Of a stretch of DNA of 44,268 bases, positions 1 through 10,400 are shown piece by piece. How positions within the stretch are numbered: position 1 is the first letter of the stretch; each line of letters begins with the position of its first letter. Made by a program: the position numbers and the translations under genes. The stretch is from the NCBI GenBank assembly GCA_040381555.1, contig JBEIHC010000012.1, positions 1 to 44,268 of the forward strand, in the 5' to 3' direction. The notes beneath the pieces were generated by a model. It made no database searches. It was not told the DNA's origin and worked only from the letters and a program-made list of their open reading frames with translations. This DNA is from CANHCC01 sp040381555. Its GTDB lineage: Bacteria > Bacteroidota > Bacteroidia > J057 > RFSG01.

Positions 1-119
1 ACCGAGGTTTACCCTAAACCGAGGTTTACCCTAAACCGAGGTTTACCCTAAACCGAGGTTTACCCTAAACCGAGGTTTACCCTAAACCGAGGTTTACCCT
101 AAACCGGGGTTTACCCTAA
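1..119. repeat. 17-bp tandem repeat, at least 7 copies
   Basis: Seven head-to-tail copies of ACCGAGGTTTACCCTAA run from the first base of the window; the last copy has one change (ACCGGGG). The array is cut by the window edge, so the copy number is a minimum. Across each unit junction lies the dyad GGTTTA-CCC-TAAACC, two 6-bp arms around a 3-nt centre, so each junction could form a small hairpin or bind a dimeric protein. No reading frame is evident. It lies downstream of the trxA terminator. Function unknown. Confidence 0.95.
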
Positions 120-161
120 ACAAAAAGCAATAATACCTTCTCGGAATACCCTAAAAATGAA

Positions 162-184
162 AATGGGAGCCTTAAACTCCCATT
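162..184 (-). terminator. Rho-independent terminator after trxA
   Basis: On the minus strand, AATGGGAG and CTCCCATT form a perfect 8-bp stem around a 7-nt loop, followed by TTCATTTTT. It lies about 35 nt past the trxA stop and should end the dnaE-trxA transcript. Confidence 0.7.
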
Positions 185-218
185 CTTATTTTTGAAAATA
201 AATGATTACAGCAATTAC

Positions 219-551
219 TTACTGCGACACATGATTCATCAACTTGGCCATGAGAGCACTTTTAGGAGCGGCACCTACATGTTTATCTACAACTTGACCA
301 TTTTTAAAAATCAACAAAGTAGGAATGGTGCGTACCCCAAAATCGGTGGTTATTTTCGGATTGTCATCCACATTCAATTTTCCAACTACCGCTTGTCCAG
401 CTACATCCCCAGCTAACTCTTCTACTACAGGACCAATCATCAGGCAAGGTCCGCACCATTGTGCCCAGAAATCTACCATAACCGGCTTGTCTGACTTGAG
501 AACGAGCTCTTCAAAATTCTGGTCTGTTAATTCAATTGTATTTTGTCCCAT
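219..551 (-). CDS. trxA: Thioredoxin
   Basis: This is a full-length 110-residue thioredoxin, a small cytoplasmic protein that reduces disulfides and is recharged by thioredoxin reductase. The redox motif WCGPC is present, with cysteines at residues 33 and 36, preceded by the usual VDFWA strand. The cis-proline loop (TIPTL) and the C-terminal helix are intact. There is no signal peptide, so it should be cytoplasmic. The gene starts 4 nt after the dnaE stop on the same strand, so the two are very probably cotranscribed, with a terminator about 35 nt downstream. Assignment as thioredoxin is secure; the symbol assumes it is the main housekeeping copy. Confidence 0.96.
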   Translation of the reverse strand: MGQNTIELTDQNFEELVLKSDKPVMVDFWAQWCGPCLMIGPVVEELAGDVAGQAVVGKLNVDDNPKITTDFGVRTIPTLLIFKNGQVVDKHVGAAPKSALMAKLMNHVSQ

Positions 552-555
552 ATGA

Positions 556-3500
556 TTATTTTATGTCAAAACTAAAATTATTGCGTTCAAGTTCCAAAAG
601 CAATTCTGGGCAAATATTTACTTTCAACTTTTGCATGTCTAAGGCTACATCCTGAATGGTACTATTAAGAATTGGATCATGTCCTATTATCACCTTCATT
701 ATAAATGAATTATGACCTGGAAAAGTATGCAAAATAGTTTTGAGGCGGGCAAAAGATTCCCGGGTAAAGTTTTGTACCTCCCAAAGGATCATAATTTTCA
801 TGTCGGGATTTTCGAGTAAAGAATCCAGTAAGCGGATATCGGAAATTTTAAATTCCATCAGATCACTATCCTGATATTTTTTCCGAAAGGAACCGGTAAT
901 AAGCATGAGCATCCCTACCGCATTTTGAAAATGCCCAAACTTGACTGCATCGTCCCGATATAACTGAAATTTTTGTGCAGCGGTGATATCTTCAAAGGTA
1001 AGCTGTAAGTATTTATCATCCTTTTTGGTGGTACCAAGCCTTGCAAAAGCCAGCATACCAGCCACTCGAATAGTTCCTTGAATGGTTGTATCCTCTAAAT
1101 AATTCAGCGTATGGATGGCCATCGCTTTCATCAAAGGTTTGAAGCGATCCATAGGATTACCGGAGAGATAAAACCCCAGCACTTCTTTTTCTGCATCCAG
1201 GCGACGGCGAGTTGTCCAAGGCTCAATAATGGGGGGAGCGGGTTTAGCCATTACAAAACTGGCAGCACTTCCGGCCCCAAATAAACTCACCTGAGCCGAA
1301 TTTTTCTCCATGGCCACTTTTGCCCCAAAAGAGAGGGCCTTTTCCAGAAGATTACTTCCCTCGGGCATATTGGGAAAAGCCTCTAGGTATTCCTCTCTAC
1401 TTAATCCGGCAAAGTCATCAAACCCACCCGCTTTGACCATAGCCTCCAGGACTCTTCTACTTAACTGTTTACCTGATAATCGGGTACACAAATCAAAAAC
1501 ATCTTCAAAAGGGCCTCCCTTCTCACGCTCTTCAATAATTGCTTCCACAACCCCTACCCCAACGCCTTTGATGGCTGCAAGACCAAAACGAATCACATCC
1601 GAACCAGTAGCCTCGAAATAAATACCACTTTCGTTAATAGAAGGAGGCAATAATTTTAGACCAATATTCTGAGAATCCTCAGAATATAAAGCCATTTTAG
1701 TTTTATCATCCTGATTGCTGGTCAATAAAGCAGCCATGTACTCCGCTGGATAATGTGCTTTCAAATAAGCTGTTTGGAAAGCTACAAACGCATAGCAGGT
1801 TGAATGCGATTTATTAAACGCATAAGAGGCAAATGCTTCCCAATCTGTCCAAATCTTCTCCAGCTTCACTAGGGGGAGGCCTTTTTCTTTCGCCTGCTCA
1901 ATAAACTTAGGCTTAAGCTTGTCCAAAGTACCCTTATCTTTTTTCCCCATCGCCTTTCTGAGAATGTCTGCCTCCCCTTTGGTAAACCCTGCCAATTTCT
2001 GAGACAAAAGCATAACCTGTTCCTGATACACAGTAATACCGTAAGTTTCCCGCAAATGTTCTTCCATTTCAGGAAGGTCGTAGTCGATTGGTTTTCGACC
2101 ATGTTTCCTTTCGATGTATTCAGGAATATATTCCATAGGCCCCGGGCGATATAAGGCATTCATCGCGATTAGATCTTCGAATTTATCCGGGCGAAGATCT
2201 TTCAGATATTTTTGCATGCCTGCGCTTTCAAACTGGAAGGTACCTAGGGTGTCGGCACGACGATATAATTCTAAGGTTTTTTCATCATCCAGAGGAATAG
2301 AATCCGGGTCTAAATCCAATCCATATTTTTTCTTAAGCATTTGAAGAGTAGACTTAATAATGGAAAGATTTCGCAATCCCAGAAAATCCATTTTTATTAC
2401 TCCAGCATTTTCTATAATATTTCCTTCAAACTGGGTAACATACAGATCCGAGTCTTTTGAGGTAGCCACCGGAAGAATATTGGTTATATCTTCCGGTGCG
2501 ATGATAATGCCTGCGGGATGAACCCCTGTTTGGCGGATAGAACCCTCCAACTTAAGGGCAGCCTTCAGCACTTCAGCTTTAAGATCATTCCCATTATAAA
2601 ATGTACGAAGTTTTTCGACATCCTGCATCTCATCCGGGTTGATTCCTTCTTTTTGCCTGAGCCCATCTGCCCCGTCAATAGGTGCTGTGAGTATTCTTTC
2701 TAAAGATATCCCTCCTTTTTCAGGAACCAACTTTGTTAGAGAACTGGATTCATCCAAACTTAAATCTAAAGCCCTAGCAACATCCTTGATACTACTTTTG
2801 GCCGCCATCGTACCATAGGTAATAATTTGAGCCACCTGATTTTTTCCGTATTTTTCTACGACATAATCTATTACTTTTTTGCGGCCTTCATCATCAAAGT
2901 CAGTATCAATATCCGGCATGCTTTTTCGTTCCGGATTTAAAAAACGCTCGAACAGCAAGTCATATTTAATTGGATCTATATTGGTGATTCCTATACAATA
3001 GGCAACGGCAGATCCTGCTGCCGAACCTCTGCCAGGGCCAATAAACACCCCCATATCACGACCTGTTTGAATGAAATCGGCCACGATCAGAAAGTAACCC
3101 GCAAAGCCCATGGTTTTGATGGTGAACAATTCAAAATTGAGTCGTTCTTCAATCTCTGCTGTAATCTCAGTATAGCGCTTATTCGCTCCTTCAAAGGTGA
3201 GGTGCTTTAAATATTCCCATTGGTTTAATACATTGGCGGTCAGTTCTGTTGTTTTCCCTGAAGAGGGGTCTGTGACAAACTCAGAATTGGTATGTTTATT
3301 AAACTCTGCACTCAAAGGGAAATTGGGCAGAAGGATATCTTTCGTCAGGCTAAGCGACTTGATTTTATCCCCTATTTCTAAGGTATTTTCAATAGCTTCT
3401 GGCACATCTTGAAAGAGAATGCGCATTTCTTCTTGGGTCTTGAAATAGAATTGGTTATTGGGGAAACCAAACCGCTCCCCTTTTGCCTCTCCTATAGGGC

Positions 3501-4197
3501 GAGACCTACTATCTCCTGTATTAATACATAGTAAAATATCATGGGCAGAAGCATCTTCCTCATCAATGTAATGCGAATCATTTGTTGCAATCATTTTCAC
3601 GCCATATCTCTTAGAAAAATCCATCAGCACCTGATTAATTCTCTCCTGTTCTTCCAAACTATGCCGTTGTAATTCGAGGTAATAATCTTCTCCAAACAGA
3701 TCTAACCACCAAAGAAACTTTTTTTCAGCCGCTGCTGCACCCTCATTTAGGATACTTTGAGGAATCTCTGCCCCTATACAGCAAGAAGTAGCGATTAATC
3801 CTTTATGGTATTGCTGAAGAATTTCTTTATCTATTCTGGGCCACTTACTATATAAACCTTCGGTAAAACCCAAAGAACAGAGTTTAGATAAATTCCGATA
3901 TCCTTCTTCATCTTTTGCCAATAACAACTGGTGATAGCGCTTATCTTTGTTCTGCTGAGTAAACTGTTTCTGATGCCTATTTTCAACGAGATAAAACTCA
4001 CATCCAATAATAGGCTTGATCTTTCTTTTATTGGCTTGTGAAACAAAATCGAAGACTCCAAACATATTACCATGGTCGGTAATTGCAACGGCATTCATTC
4101 CATCGGCCACCGTCTTATCCATCAAACGATTGATTCGAGAGGCTCCATCAAGAAGACTATATTGGGTGTGATTGTGCAGGTGAATGAATGAAGACAT
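556..4197 (-). CDS. dnaE: DNA polymerase III subunit alpha
   Basis: This 1213-residue protein is the replicative polymerase catalytic subunit (C-family, DnaE type). The N-terminal PHP domain starts with HLHNH at residues 6-10, followed by the TDHGN motif. The palm has GRGSAAGSAVAY and the catalytic PDIDTDF near residue 424, with a third acidic residue in KMDFLGL. The finger region (YRPGPMEYIP), the helix-hairpin-helix region (IKGVGVGVVEAI) and a C-terminal OB-fold (TIRVAGMLAF) follow. There is no 3'-5' exonuclease insertion of the PolC type, so proofreading must come from PHP or a separate epsilon subunit. It is followed 4 nt later by trxA. A TTG-N20-TATATTTG promoter lies about 58 nt upstream. 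Length and motifs are normal for the family. Confidence 0.97.
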   Translation of the reverse strand: MSSFIHLHNHTQYSLLDGASRINRLMDKTVADGMNAVAITDHGNMFGVFDFVSQANKRKIKPIIGCEFYLVENRHQKQFTQQNKDKRYHQLLLAKDEEGYRNLSKLCSLGFTEGLYSKWPRIDKEILQQYHKGLIATSCCIGAEIPQSILNEGAAAAEKKFLWWLDLFGEDYYLELQRHSLEEQERINQVLMDFSKRYGVKMIATNDSHYIDEEDASAHDILLCINTGDSRSRPIGEAKGERFGFPNNQFYFKTQEEMRILFQDVPEAIENTLEIGDKIKSLSLTKDILLPNFPLSAEFNKHTNSEFVTDPSSGKTTELTANVLNQWEYLKHLTFEGANKRYTEITAEIEERLNFELFTIKTMGFAGYFLIVADFIQTGRDMGVFIGPGRGSAAGSAVAYCIGITNIDPIKYDLLFERFLNPERKSMPDIDTDFDDEGRKKVIDYVVEKYGKNQVAQIITYGTMAAKSSIKDVARALDLSLDESSSLTKLVPEKGGISLERILTAPIDGADGLRQKEGINPDEMQDVEKLRTFYNGNDLKAEVLKAALKLEGSIRQTGVHPAGIIIAPEDITNILPVATSKDSDLYVTQFEGNIIENAGVIKMDFLGLRNLSIIKSTLQMLKKKYGLDLDPDSIPLDDEKTLELYRRADTLGTFQFESAGMQKYLKDLRPDKFEDLIAMNALYRPGPMEYIPEYIERKHGRKPIDYDLPEMEEHLRETYGITVYQEQVMLLSQKLAGFTKGEADILRKAMGKKDKGTLDKLKPKFIEQAKEKGLPLVKLEKIWTDWEAFASYAFNKSHSTCYAFVAFQTAYLKAHYPAEYMAALLTSNQDDKTKMALYSEDSQNIGLKLLPPSINESGIYFEATGSDVIRFGLAAIKGVGVGVVEAIIEEREKGGPFEDVFDLCTRLSGKQLSRRVLEAMVKAGGFDDFAGLSREEYLEAFPNMPEGSNLLEKALSFGAKVAMEKNSAQVSLFGAGSAASFVMAKPAPPIIEPWTTRRRLDAEKEVLGFYLSGNPMDRFKPLMKAMAIHTLNYLEDTTIQGTIRVAGMLAFARLGTTKKDDKYLQLTFEDITAAQKFQLYRDDAVKFGHFQNAVGMLMLITGSFRKKYQDSDLMEFKISDIRLLDSLLENPDMKIMILWEVQNFTRESFARLKTILHTFPGHNSFIMKVIIGHDPILNSTIQDVALDMQKLKVNICPELLLELERNNFSFDIK

Positions 4198-4254
4198 AAA
4201 GACAATTGATTATTAAGGTTTTGTACTGAAAGAAAACAGTTGGATTCGCTCAAA

Positions 4255-4285
4255 CAAATATACCTATTACAAAGGATGGTTTCAA
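4255..4285 (-). promoter_or_regulatory. Putative dnaE-trxA promoter
   Basis: The minus strand carries TTG (4283-4285), a 20-bp spacer and TATATTTG (4255-4262). This matches the Bacteroidota sigma-A pattern of a -33 TTG and a -7 TAnnTTTG. The spacer is the same as in the promoter before the tRNA-tuf operon. It would give a leader of roughly 50 nt before dnaE. Confidence 0.5.
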
Positions 4286-4446
4286 AAAGAAGTTTCCACA
4301 GAATTTGAACGATTTCCAACTATCCATTTGGACTAAAAACCCTTTTTAAAACCAGTGAATGTATCTGTTGAAAAGCTAAAATCAGTTGAAACAATATGCA
4401 TAAATCAAGAACAGAAGATTCCTATTTTTACAGTAGATTCTACATT

Positions 4447-5193
4447 ATGAAGCTAATACCTACACAATCCCTAATTATCTCTAGAATACAAGTCTCCTGT
4501 TGGGCTAGCGGAATAGTACTGATTCTATTTTTTTCGACCGTCTTTGCACAAAAAGATTCGATTCGAAACCACTCGAATCAGTTAATTTTAGAATTATCCT
4601 GGGGAATTGGAAACTCAGGCCAACAACAGTTTTCACTGAAGGGATCAAAATTTCACCCGTTAGGAAGATCAAGGATTGAGATAGGATATGGGATGCAAGC
4701 TCATTTTTTTTCAGATCCGAAAGCAGAAATGCTTCCAGGCTCCCGTAGATTGAGAGCCTACACCAACCCAGATTTACTGAGTGGAAAGGACATTCGGCTT
4801 TGGGGTATTGGGCTTATGTTAGGATTAAATTATCGAATTAATAAAAATATTTATTTATCCATTCTTCCTGAAATTGCGCGAGTACATGCTGGGAATACCG
4901 AACTATTTGAGTACAAAACGGAATACAGCCCAGAGCTATATTCCAATTTACAGGATGCCAAACCTTCCCCAGCAGGCTTGATGAATCCAATTTTCCGATT
5001 GAAAGGATCCTTACAACTGAACGCTGCATTACATATTCGAATCTGGAGAAAATTATCCCTAAGCTTGAATTATACCAGAATTAGATATGAGTATACTACC
5101 TATAAACTCTTGAATTTCAGAAATGATCGATTTATGAAAGCGTCTTCCCTTTGGGGTATCGGTATTTCGTATAAAATTCTGACGAAAGAATAA
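4447..5193 (+). CDS. Putative outer-membrane beta-barrel protein
   Basis: I do not recognise a named family. From the ATG at 4447 the protein has 248 residues. An upstream in-frame ATG at 4396 would add 17 polar residues before the signal peptide, so I prefer 4447. The N-terminus is a long signal sequence with the hydrophobic core GIVLILFFSTVFA ending at AQ. The mature part has alternating polar and apolar strands rich in aromatic residues and glycine (LELSWGIGN, RIEIGYGMQAHFF, LWGIGLMLGLNYRI, LSLSLNYTRIRYEYTTY) and ends in a last strand LWGIGISYKIL. This is the usual look of a small outer-membrane barrel, although the last residue is glutamate rather than an aromatic one. It is divergent from dnaE and convergent with the next gene, 16 bp away. 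Confidence 0.65.
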   Translation: MKLIPTQSLIISRIQVSCWASGIVLILFFSTVFAQKDSIRNHSNQLILELSWGIGNSGQQQFSLKGSKFHPLGRSRIEIGYGMQAHFFSDPKAEMLPGSRRLRAYTNPDLLSGKDIRLWGIGLMLGLNYRINKNIYLSILPEIARVHAGNTELFEYKTEYSPELYSNLQDAKPSPAGLMNPIFRLKGSLQLNAALHIRIWRKLSLSLNYTRIRYEYTTYKLLNFRNDRFMKASSLWGIGISYKILTKE

Positions 5194-5209
5194 ATAACAG
5201 ATTAGGAAA

Positions 5210-6166
5210 CTACCGTTCGGTAGGCTTAAACCCTACTCCAGACATTTTGATTTCAACCTCTAATGGTCGTAAGAAATATTTCTGGCGGTATTCATCTGCC
5301 AATACAGGATCTTGTACAGCTGGCCTCAATTCTGACCAAGATTTATCCGAATTTTGTTTGCGAACAACCAGTGTTCCAAATAATTGAGGAGCACCTTGTG
5401 AAAATAGATATCGGTCAATCAGGAAAGGTAAAGTTCTGGAATATAAGGCCCCGGTATCCAGAGAATTGATCATTTGAGGACCTATTTTTTCGAGTGTTGA
5501 CTTAAATTCCGGGAATCTTGCTCCGTAATCCAATACATGCTCATAACGATAAGCACAGTCTTTACAAGGATAGGAATCCCCTGTTTTTAGAATATCGGGG
5601 AACCCAGATTGGGCTGTAATTCTTTCGAACCTGCGCACATTTCGTCGGTCTACTCCTTTGCCGAAAACATTCTCGATGCACTTATACGAGTGAACTCTTC
5701 TGGATCGTTGAAACATTCTTTCCATTTTCCGGGCAGGTTTGCGATAGGAGGGTAAAACTTGACGGGTACGATACCGTAAGAAACCATAATATCCAACTCT
5801 GGTATCCTTCAGATGTATTTTAAAAGAGCCCCACAATTGGGGCTGAGATTTATGAATCATATGCCTCACCCGATTGCGAGTAAGACCAACTTGAGTGCCC
5901 CGGCAGAGATATTCATCAAATTTACGGAAATGATAATCCTTCATGGCTGCAAATGACGCATTGAGGTGATCATAACGAAATCCTGGAAATTGAGCGAATG
6001 CACTATCATACAATACAATGGCAGCACGGGCATCCCCTCGAACGAAATAAGCCTCTTCAGCTTGCGCCACAAATTGATGATATTTCCCAACGGCAGATTG
6101 CTGGTTGGGAGCCTTCCAACTGGAAAGCAGAGAAATCATTAACAGAACGAGTGGATTCATAATCAA
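5210..6166 (-). CDS. Exported protein with DUF6624-like C-terminus
   Basis: This 318-residue protein starts with a short hydrophobic signal-like stretch (NPLVLLMISLLSS), so it is probably exported. The C-terminal third (LPFLIDRYLFSQGAPQLFGT, then DP..ADEYRQKYFLRPLEVE) resembles the DUF6624 family, in which a conserved helix, a GxxQLYGT-like motif and a DPxxVDxRR segment recur; this is from memory and unsearched. The central region is very basic (RNRVRHMIHK, KPARKMERMFQRSRRVH) and includes a CKDC pair that could bind metal or form a disulfide. An early segment (AEEAYFVRGDARAAIVLYDS) looks like a single TPR-type helix pair. The function is unknown. It stands alone between genes of other types. 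Confidence 0.7.
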   Translation of the reverse strand: MIMNPLVLLMISLLSSWKAPNQQSAVGKYHQFVAQAEEAYFVRGDARAAIVLYDSAFAQFPGFRYDHLNASFAAMKDYHFRKFDEYLCRGTQVGLTRNRVRHMIHKSQPQLWGSFKIHLKDTRVGYYGFLRYRTRQVLPSYRKPARKMERMFQRSRRVHSYKCIENVFGKGVDRRNVRRFERITAQSGFPDILKTGDSYPCKDCAYRYEHVLDYGARFPEFKSTLEKIGPQMINSLDTGALYSRTLPFLIDRYLFSQGAPQLFGTLVVRKQNSDKSWSELRPAVQDPVLADEYRQKYFLRPLEVEIKMSGVGFKPTER

Positions 6167-6439
6167 TAGTAGGTAAATTTACAGAATCAGTCAATACGGG
6201 AGGAAAGGAACAGGAAGGAAAAGTCAAATGAACCCTATCTCTAGTAAAACAAACGCTTTGAATAGATTCAAAGAAAAGCCGAAAGGGTATTTGGATTTTA
6301 CCTAAAGGAATTTGTAGGATATAGACCATTTACTGGGAGTATTCGACCGTTCATTTTCCAGGATTCCAATTCAGAAATAACCTTAGAAGAATTTATTGCA
6401 AACTAATTGCACATTTCTACCTTTTTTTCTTCGTGTAGC

Positions 6440-7231
6440 TTACTCCATCGGGAATGCAGGATTGATATACAAAGCGTCCGAATATATCGCCCGAGATTCA
6501 ATGATCAAAGGCTGAGAAATATTGTGCAGTTGAAATCCAGTTTTCTGAGTGATATATTCATGTAGAGAAGTAAATACACTCCCTCCATCGTATTGATTCA
6601 TGTAATTGAACTCGATTAGCAGAAAATGAGTTTTGGTCAGGGTGTTTGCGGCTCCTTCCAACACTTCCACTTCAGCACCTTGAACATCAATCTTAAGTAG
6701 ATCAACGCGAGGTAAATCCTTTAACTGATGATCCAGAGTATCCGCTTCACAATTAATTTCTTCCTCAACATCCCAATTTCCTTTAACCAAATCATTCATT
6801 TCTGAGCTTGGGGGGAGCAGGGAAGCTCCAGTAGTATCTTTTGTCACAAAAAAAGTTCTCGTCCCCTGTAAATTACCTGCTGCAATGCATCTAGCTTCTG
6901 CAAATGGGTGAGGTTGCAACAGTTCCTTCAACTGAGCAAAAACAGAAGGAATAGGTTCAAAGCTAACAAGTTTCAAAGGTCTAACGCAATTTAAAAAATG
7001 TCGACTCCAAAGCCCTGTATTAGCTCCGACATCTACAACATACTGTAATTTTCCCAAATAGGTAGCGGGCAACAAATTCAACCCTGTAATTCTCATGCTG
7101 GTAAGAATGCGACCATATTCAGAATAGGATCTACCCTCTAAAGAAATTCCAGATTTTTTGAGGATATTTTTATTCTCATTCGTCTGAACAATACCATGAG
7201 GAAGGAAAAACTTAATCAGTTTGGTCAGCAT
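6440..7231 (-). CDS. FkbM family methyltransferase
   Basis: This 263-residue protein has the class I SAM-dependent methyltransferase fold of the FkbM type. The SAM-binding loop VVDVGANTGLWSRHFL lies near residue 70. VSFEPIPSVFAQLKE supplies the acidic ribose-binding end of strand 2, and LLKIDVQGAEVEVLEGA is the typical FkbM motif. FkbM enzymes methylate hydroxyl groups, often on polysaccharides, glycolipids or natural products; the substrate here cannot be read from sequence. There is no signal peptide. It stands alone downstream of the rpoC terminator with its own putative promoter, and no glycan cluster is nearby. Confidence 0.88.
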   Translation of the reverse strand: MLTKLIKFFLPHGIVQTNENKNILKKSGISLEGRSYSEYGRILTSMRITGLNLLPATYLGKLQYVVDVGANTGLWSRHFLNCVRPLKLVSFEPIPSVFAQLKELLQPHPFAEARCIAAGNLQGTRTFFVTKDTTGASLLPPSSEMNDLVKGNWDVEEEINCEADTLDHQLKDLPRVDLLKIDVQGAEVEVLEGAANTLTKTHFLLIEFNYMNQYDGGSVFTSLHEYITQKTGFQLHNISQPLIIESRAIYSDALYINPAFPME

Positions 7232-7265
7232 AGTAAGTTTAAGGTTTATAAATTTAAGACTGTAG

Positions 7266-7273
7266 CAAAAGTA
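7266..7273 (-). promoter_or_regulatory. Putative -7 element of the FkbM gene
   Basis: The minus strand has TACTTTTG, matching TAnnTTTG, about 35 nt upstream of the ATG. No TTG lies at the expected distance, so support comes from the -7 box alone. Confidence 0.35.
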
Positions 7274-7390
7274 GCAATTTCAGTCTGAATCAGGACTTGA
7301 AAATACTTTCACTTAAAAAGCATGAGTAAAGTTAATTCTGATAGTTCTTTTGAACAAAGACTTACCCTAAGCAAAAACTTACACCTAATA

Positions 7391-7432
7391 AAAAGCAAAA
7401 ACGCAGGAGAAATACCCCCTGCGTTTTGCTTA
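7391..7432 (-). terminator. Terminator after rpoC
   Basis: On the minus strand AAGCAAAACGCAGG pairs with CCTGCGTTTTTGCTT around a roughly 10-nt loop, followed by TTTA. It lies about 24 nt past the rpoC stop and should end the rpl-rpo transcript. Confidence 0.8.
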
Positions 7433-7455
7433 AGATTCAATTTAATTTATGGAGA

Positions 7456-10400
7456 CTAGCGCTTCAATTTTTCAAGGATAGAATCTCTCCCGGTTTTTTC
7501 TCCGGAGGCGACTTCTTTCAGAGCTGCGATTTCATCTGCATTAGCCACGATTAAATCTTCATAAGTTCTCAACCCTGTTCCTGCCGGAATCAAGTGACCC
7601 ACAATCACATTTTCTTTGAGACCGAGTAGATGATCCACCTTGGCGCTTATTGCTGCTTCATTCAAGACCTTCGTAGTTTCTTGGAAGGAGGCTGCAGACA
7701 TGAAAGACTTAGTTCCCAAAGAAGCACGCGTGATACCCTGAAGCGTTGGATAAGCAATTGCAGGGCGAGCATCTCTCACTTCAATGGCTTTTTTATCCTT
7801 ACGAATCAACATAGAGTTTTCATCTCTCAGTTTCCGTGAACTGATTAATTGCCCCGTGGTTACATTGTCTGAATCTCCAGCGTCTAAGACATACTTCTTA
7901 TCGAAGATATCGTCATTTACTTCTTGGAACTCAATTTTATCGACAATTTCTTTTTCCAAGAATGTGGTGTCCCCTGGATCTTCAATCAACACCTTTTGCA
8001 TCATCTGACGAACGACGACCTCAATGTGCTTATCGTTGATTTTTACCCCTTGAAGACGGTATACTTCCTGAATTTCATTTACGATATATTCCTGTACCGC
8101 GCTAGAACCTTTGATTCGGAGAATATCCGCAGGGGTAATCGCTCCATCAGACAAAGGACTACCAGCATATACTAAATCATTATCCTGAACCAAAATATGC
8201 TTGGACAAAGGCACCAAATATTTCTTTTCATCCTGACCATCACGAGACTGAACAATAATCTCACGATTACCTCTTTTGATTGTTCCCAAAGTAACGATAC
8301 CATCAATTTCAGAAACAACAGCAGGATTAGAAGGATTTCTTGCTTCAAACAATTCAGTAACCCTAGGAAGACCACCGGTAATATCTGAAGTTTTACCTGT
8401 TTGGCGAGGAATCTTAACCAGAATCTCTCCTGATTTCACTTTATCATTATGATCAACAATAATGTGAGAACCCACTGGAATATTGTAATTTTTGATTGTA
8501 TCACCCGTTTTGAGATCCACAATTTTGATTGCCGGATTGGTTGTTTTATCGCGACTTTCAGTAATTACTTTTTCTTTGTGACCAGTTTGCTCATCCGATT
8601 CCTCACGGAAGGTAACACCTTCAATGATATTTTCGAAAATTACTTTACCCGGGAATTCAGAAAGAATTACGGCGTTATAAGGATCCCAACGGCATAAATC
8701 TTGGCCTTTGGAAATTTTCTCTCCATCCTTGACCAACATATCTGAACCGTAAGGAACATTATAAGTAATGAGTAGTTTGTCCTTACCATCGGTAATTCTT
8801 AACTCACCACTACGACCAATAACTACATTTCTTTTTCCACCTTCTTCGTTGGCGTCATTTTTCAAGTCTACAGTCTTGATTCCTTCAAAGAAAACCACCC
8901 CATCGAATTTACTCTTAATCTGACTTTCAGAAGTAAGACGCTGAGCAGCACCCCCAATGTGGAAGGTACGAAGGGTTAACTGAGTACCAGGTTCCCCAAT
9001 AGATTGAGCGGCAATCACTCCAACCGCTTCCCCTACTTGTACGATACCAGCGGTAGCAAGATTACGCCCGTAACATTTAGAGCAAACTCCACGCTTGGAT
9101 TCACAAGTTAATACAGAGCGAATTTCAACCGATTCGATAGCTGATTCGTCTAATTTCTTGGCAATTTTCTCATCAATTACTTGACCCGTACTTACCAATA
9201 ATTCATCCGTCAATGGATCGCGTACATCTTCAATAGAAACACGACCTAAGATTCTTTCAGACAAAGGTTCTACGATATCCTCATTATCTTTCAAAGCTGA
9301 TGTTGTAATACCTCTTAAAGTACCACAATCATCTTCTGTGATAATTACATCCTGAGAAACATCCACCAGCCTTCTAGTCAAGTAACCAGCATCGGCAGTT
9401 TTAAGGGCTGTATCGGCAAGACCTTTACGCGCACCATGAGTGGAAATAAAGTACTCCAATACGGAAAGACCCTCTCTGAAGTTTGACAGGATAGGATTTT
9501 CAATAATTTCGCCAACAGAACCTTTCAAGGATTTTTGTGGCTTAGCCATCAACCCGCGCATTCCCCCGAGCTGACGAATCTGCTCTTTGGAACCCCTAGC
9601 TCCAGAATCCAACATCATAAATACAGAATTGAATCCTTGATTATCTTCGGTCAACTGCTTAATCAATACATCGGTCAAACGAGAATTCGTACGCGTCCAG
9701 ATGTCGATAACCTGGTTGTATCGTTCGTTTTCAGTAATGAAACCCATGTTATAGTTTTCAGTTACCTCTTCGATTTTACTATTAGCTTCTGCAATTAAAC
9801 GAGCTTTATCGGGTGGAATCAACACATCGGACAAACCGAATGAAAGACCACCTCTGAAGGCAAATTTAAACCCAAGTTCTTTGAGATCATCCAAGAATTG
9901 GACGGTACGCGTCATGCTGGTTTTTCGGAAAATCTCCATGATAATATCACGCATGGATTTTTTCGTAAGCAGACGATTAATGAACCCTACTTTACGCGGA
10001 ACAATTTGATTAAAGATTACGCGACCAGTGGTAGTTTCAATAACTTCTGTAGCAGGTTTACCAGTATTTGCGTCATCCGGTTGGACGCCTGTTTCTGAAT
10101 CGATTTTAGGAATTCGAACATGGATTTTAGCATGAAGCGCTAATTTACCTTCATTAAAAGCAATAATAACTTCTTCATTACTATAAAAACGCATTCCTTC
10201 CCCTTTTTGTCCGGGGCGACCTTTGGTCATATAATAATTACCCAATACCATGTCCTGAGAAGGCAAGGTAATCGGCGCACCATTCATTGGGTGAAGGATG
10301 TTATGGCTGGCAAGCATAAGAACCATTGCCTCCAAACAAGCATCGTGAGACAGAGGCACATGCACGGCCATCTGATCCCCATCAAAGTCAGCGTTAAAAC

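Noticed and set aside
1..119. Telomere-like reading of the CCCTAAA segments
   Set aside because: The 17-bp unit has other bases between the segments, and the flanking genes are bacterial housekeeping genes.
6057..6329. 90-residue minus-strand frame upstream of the DUF6624-like gene
   Set aside because: It overlaps the start of the real gene in another frame and has a random-looking composition.
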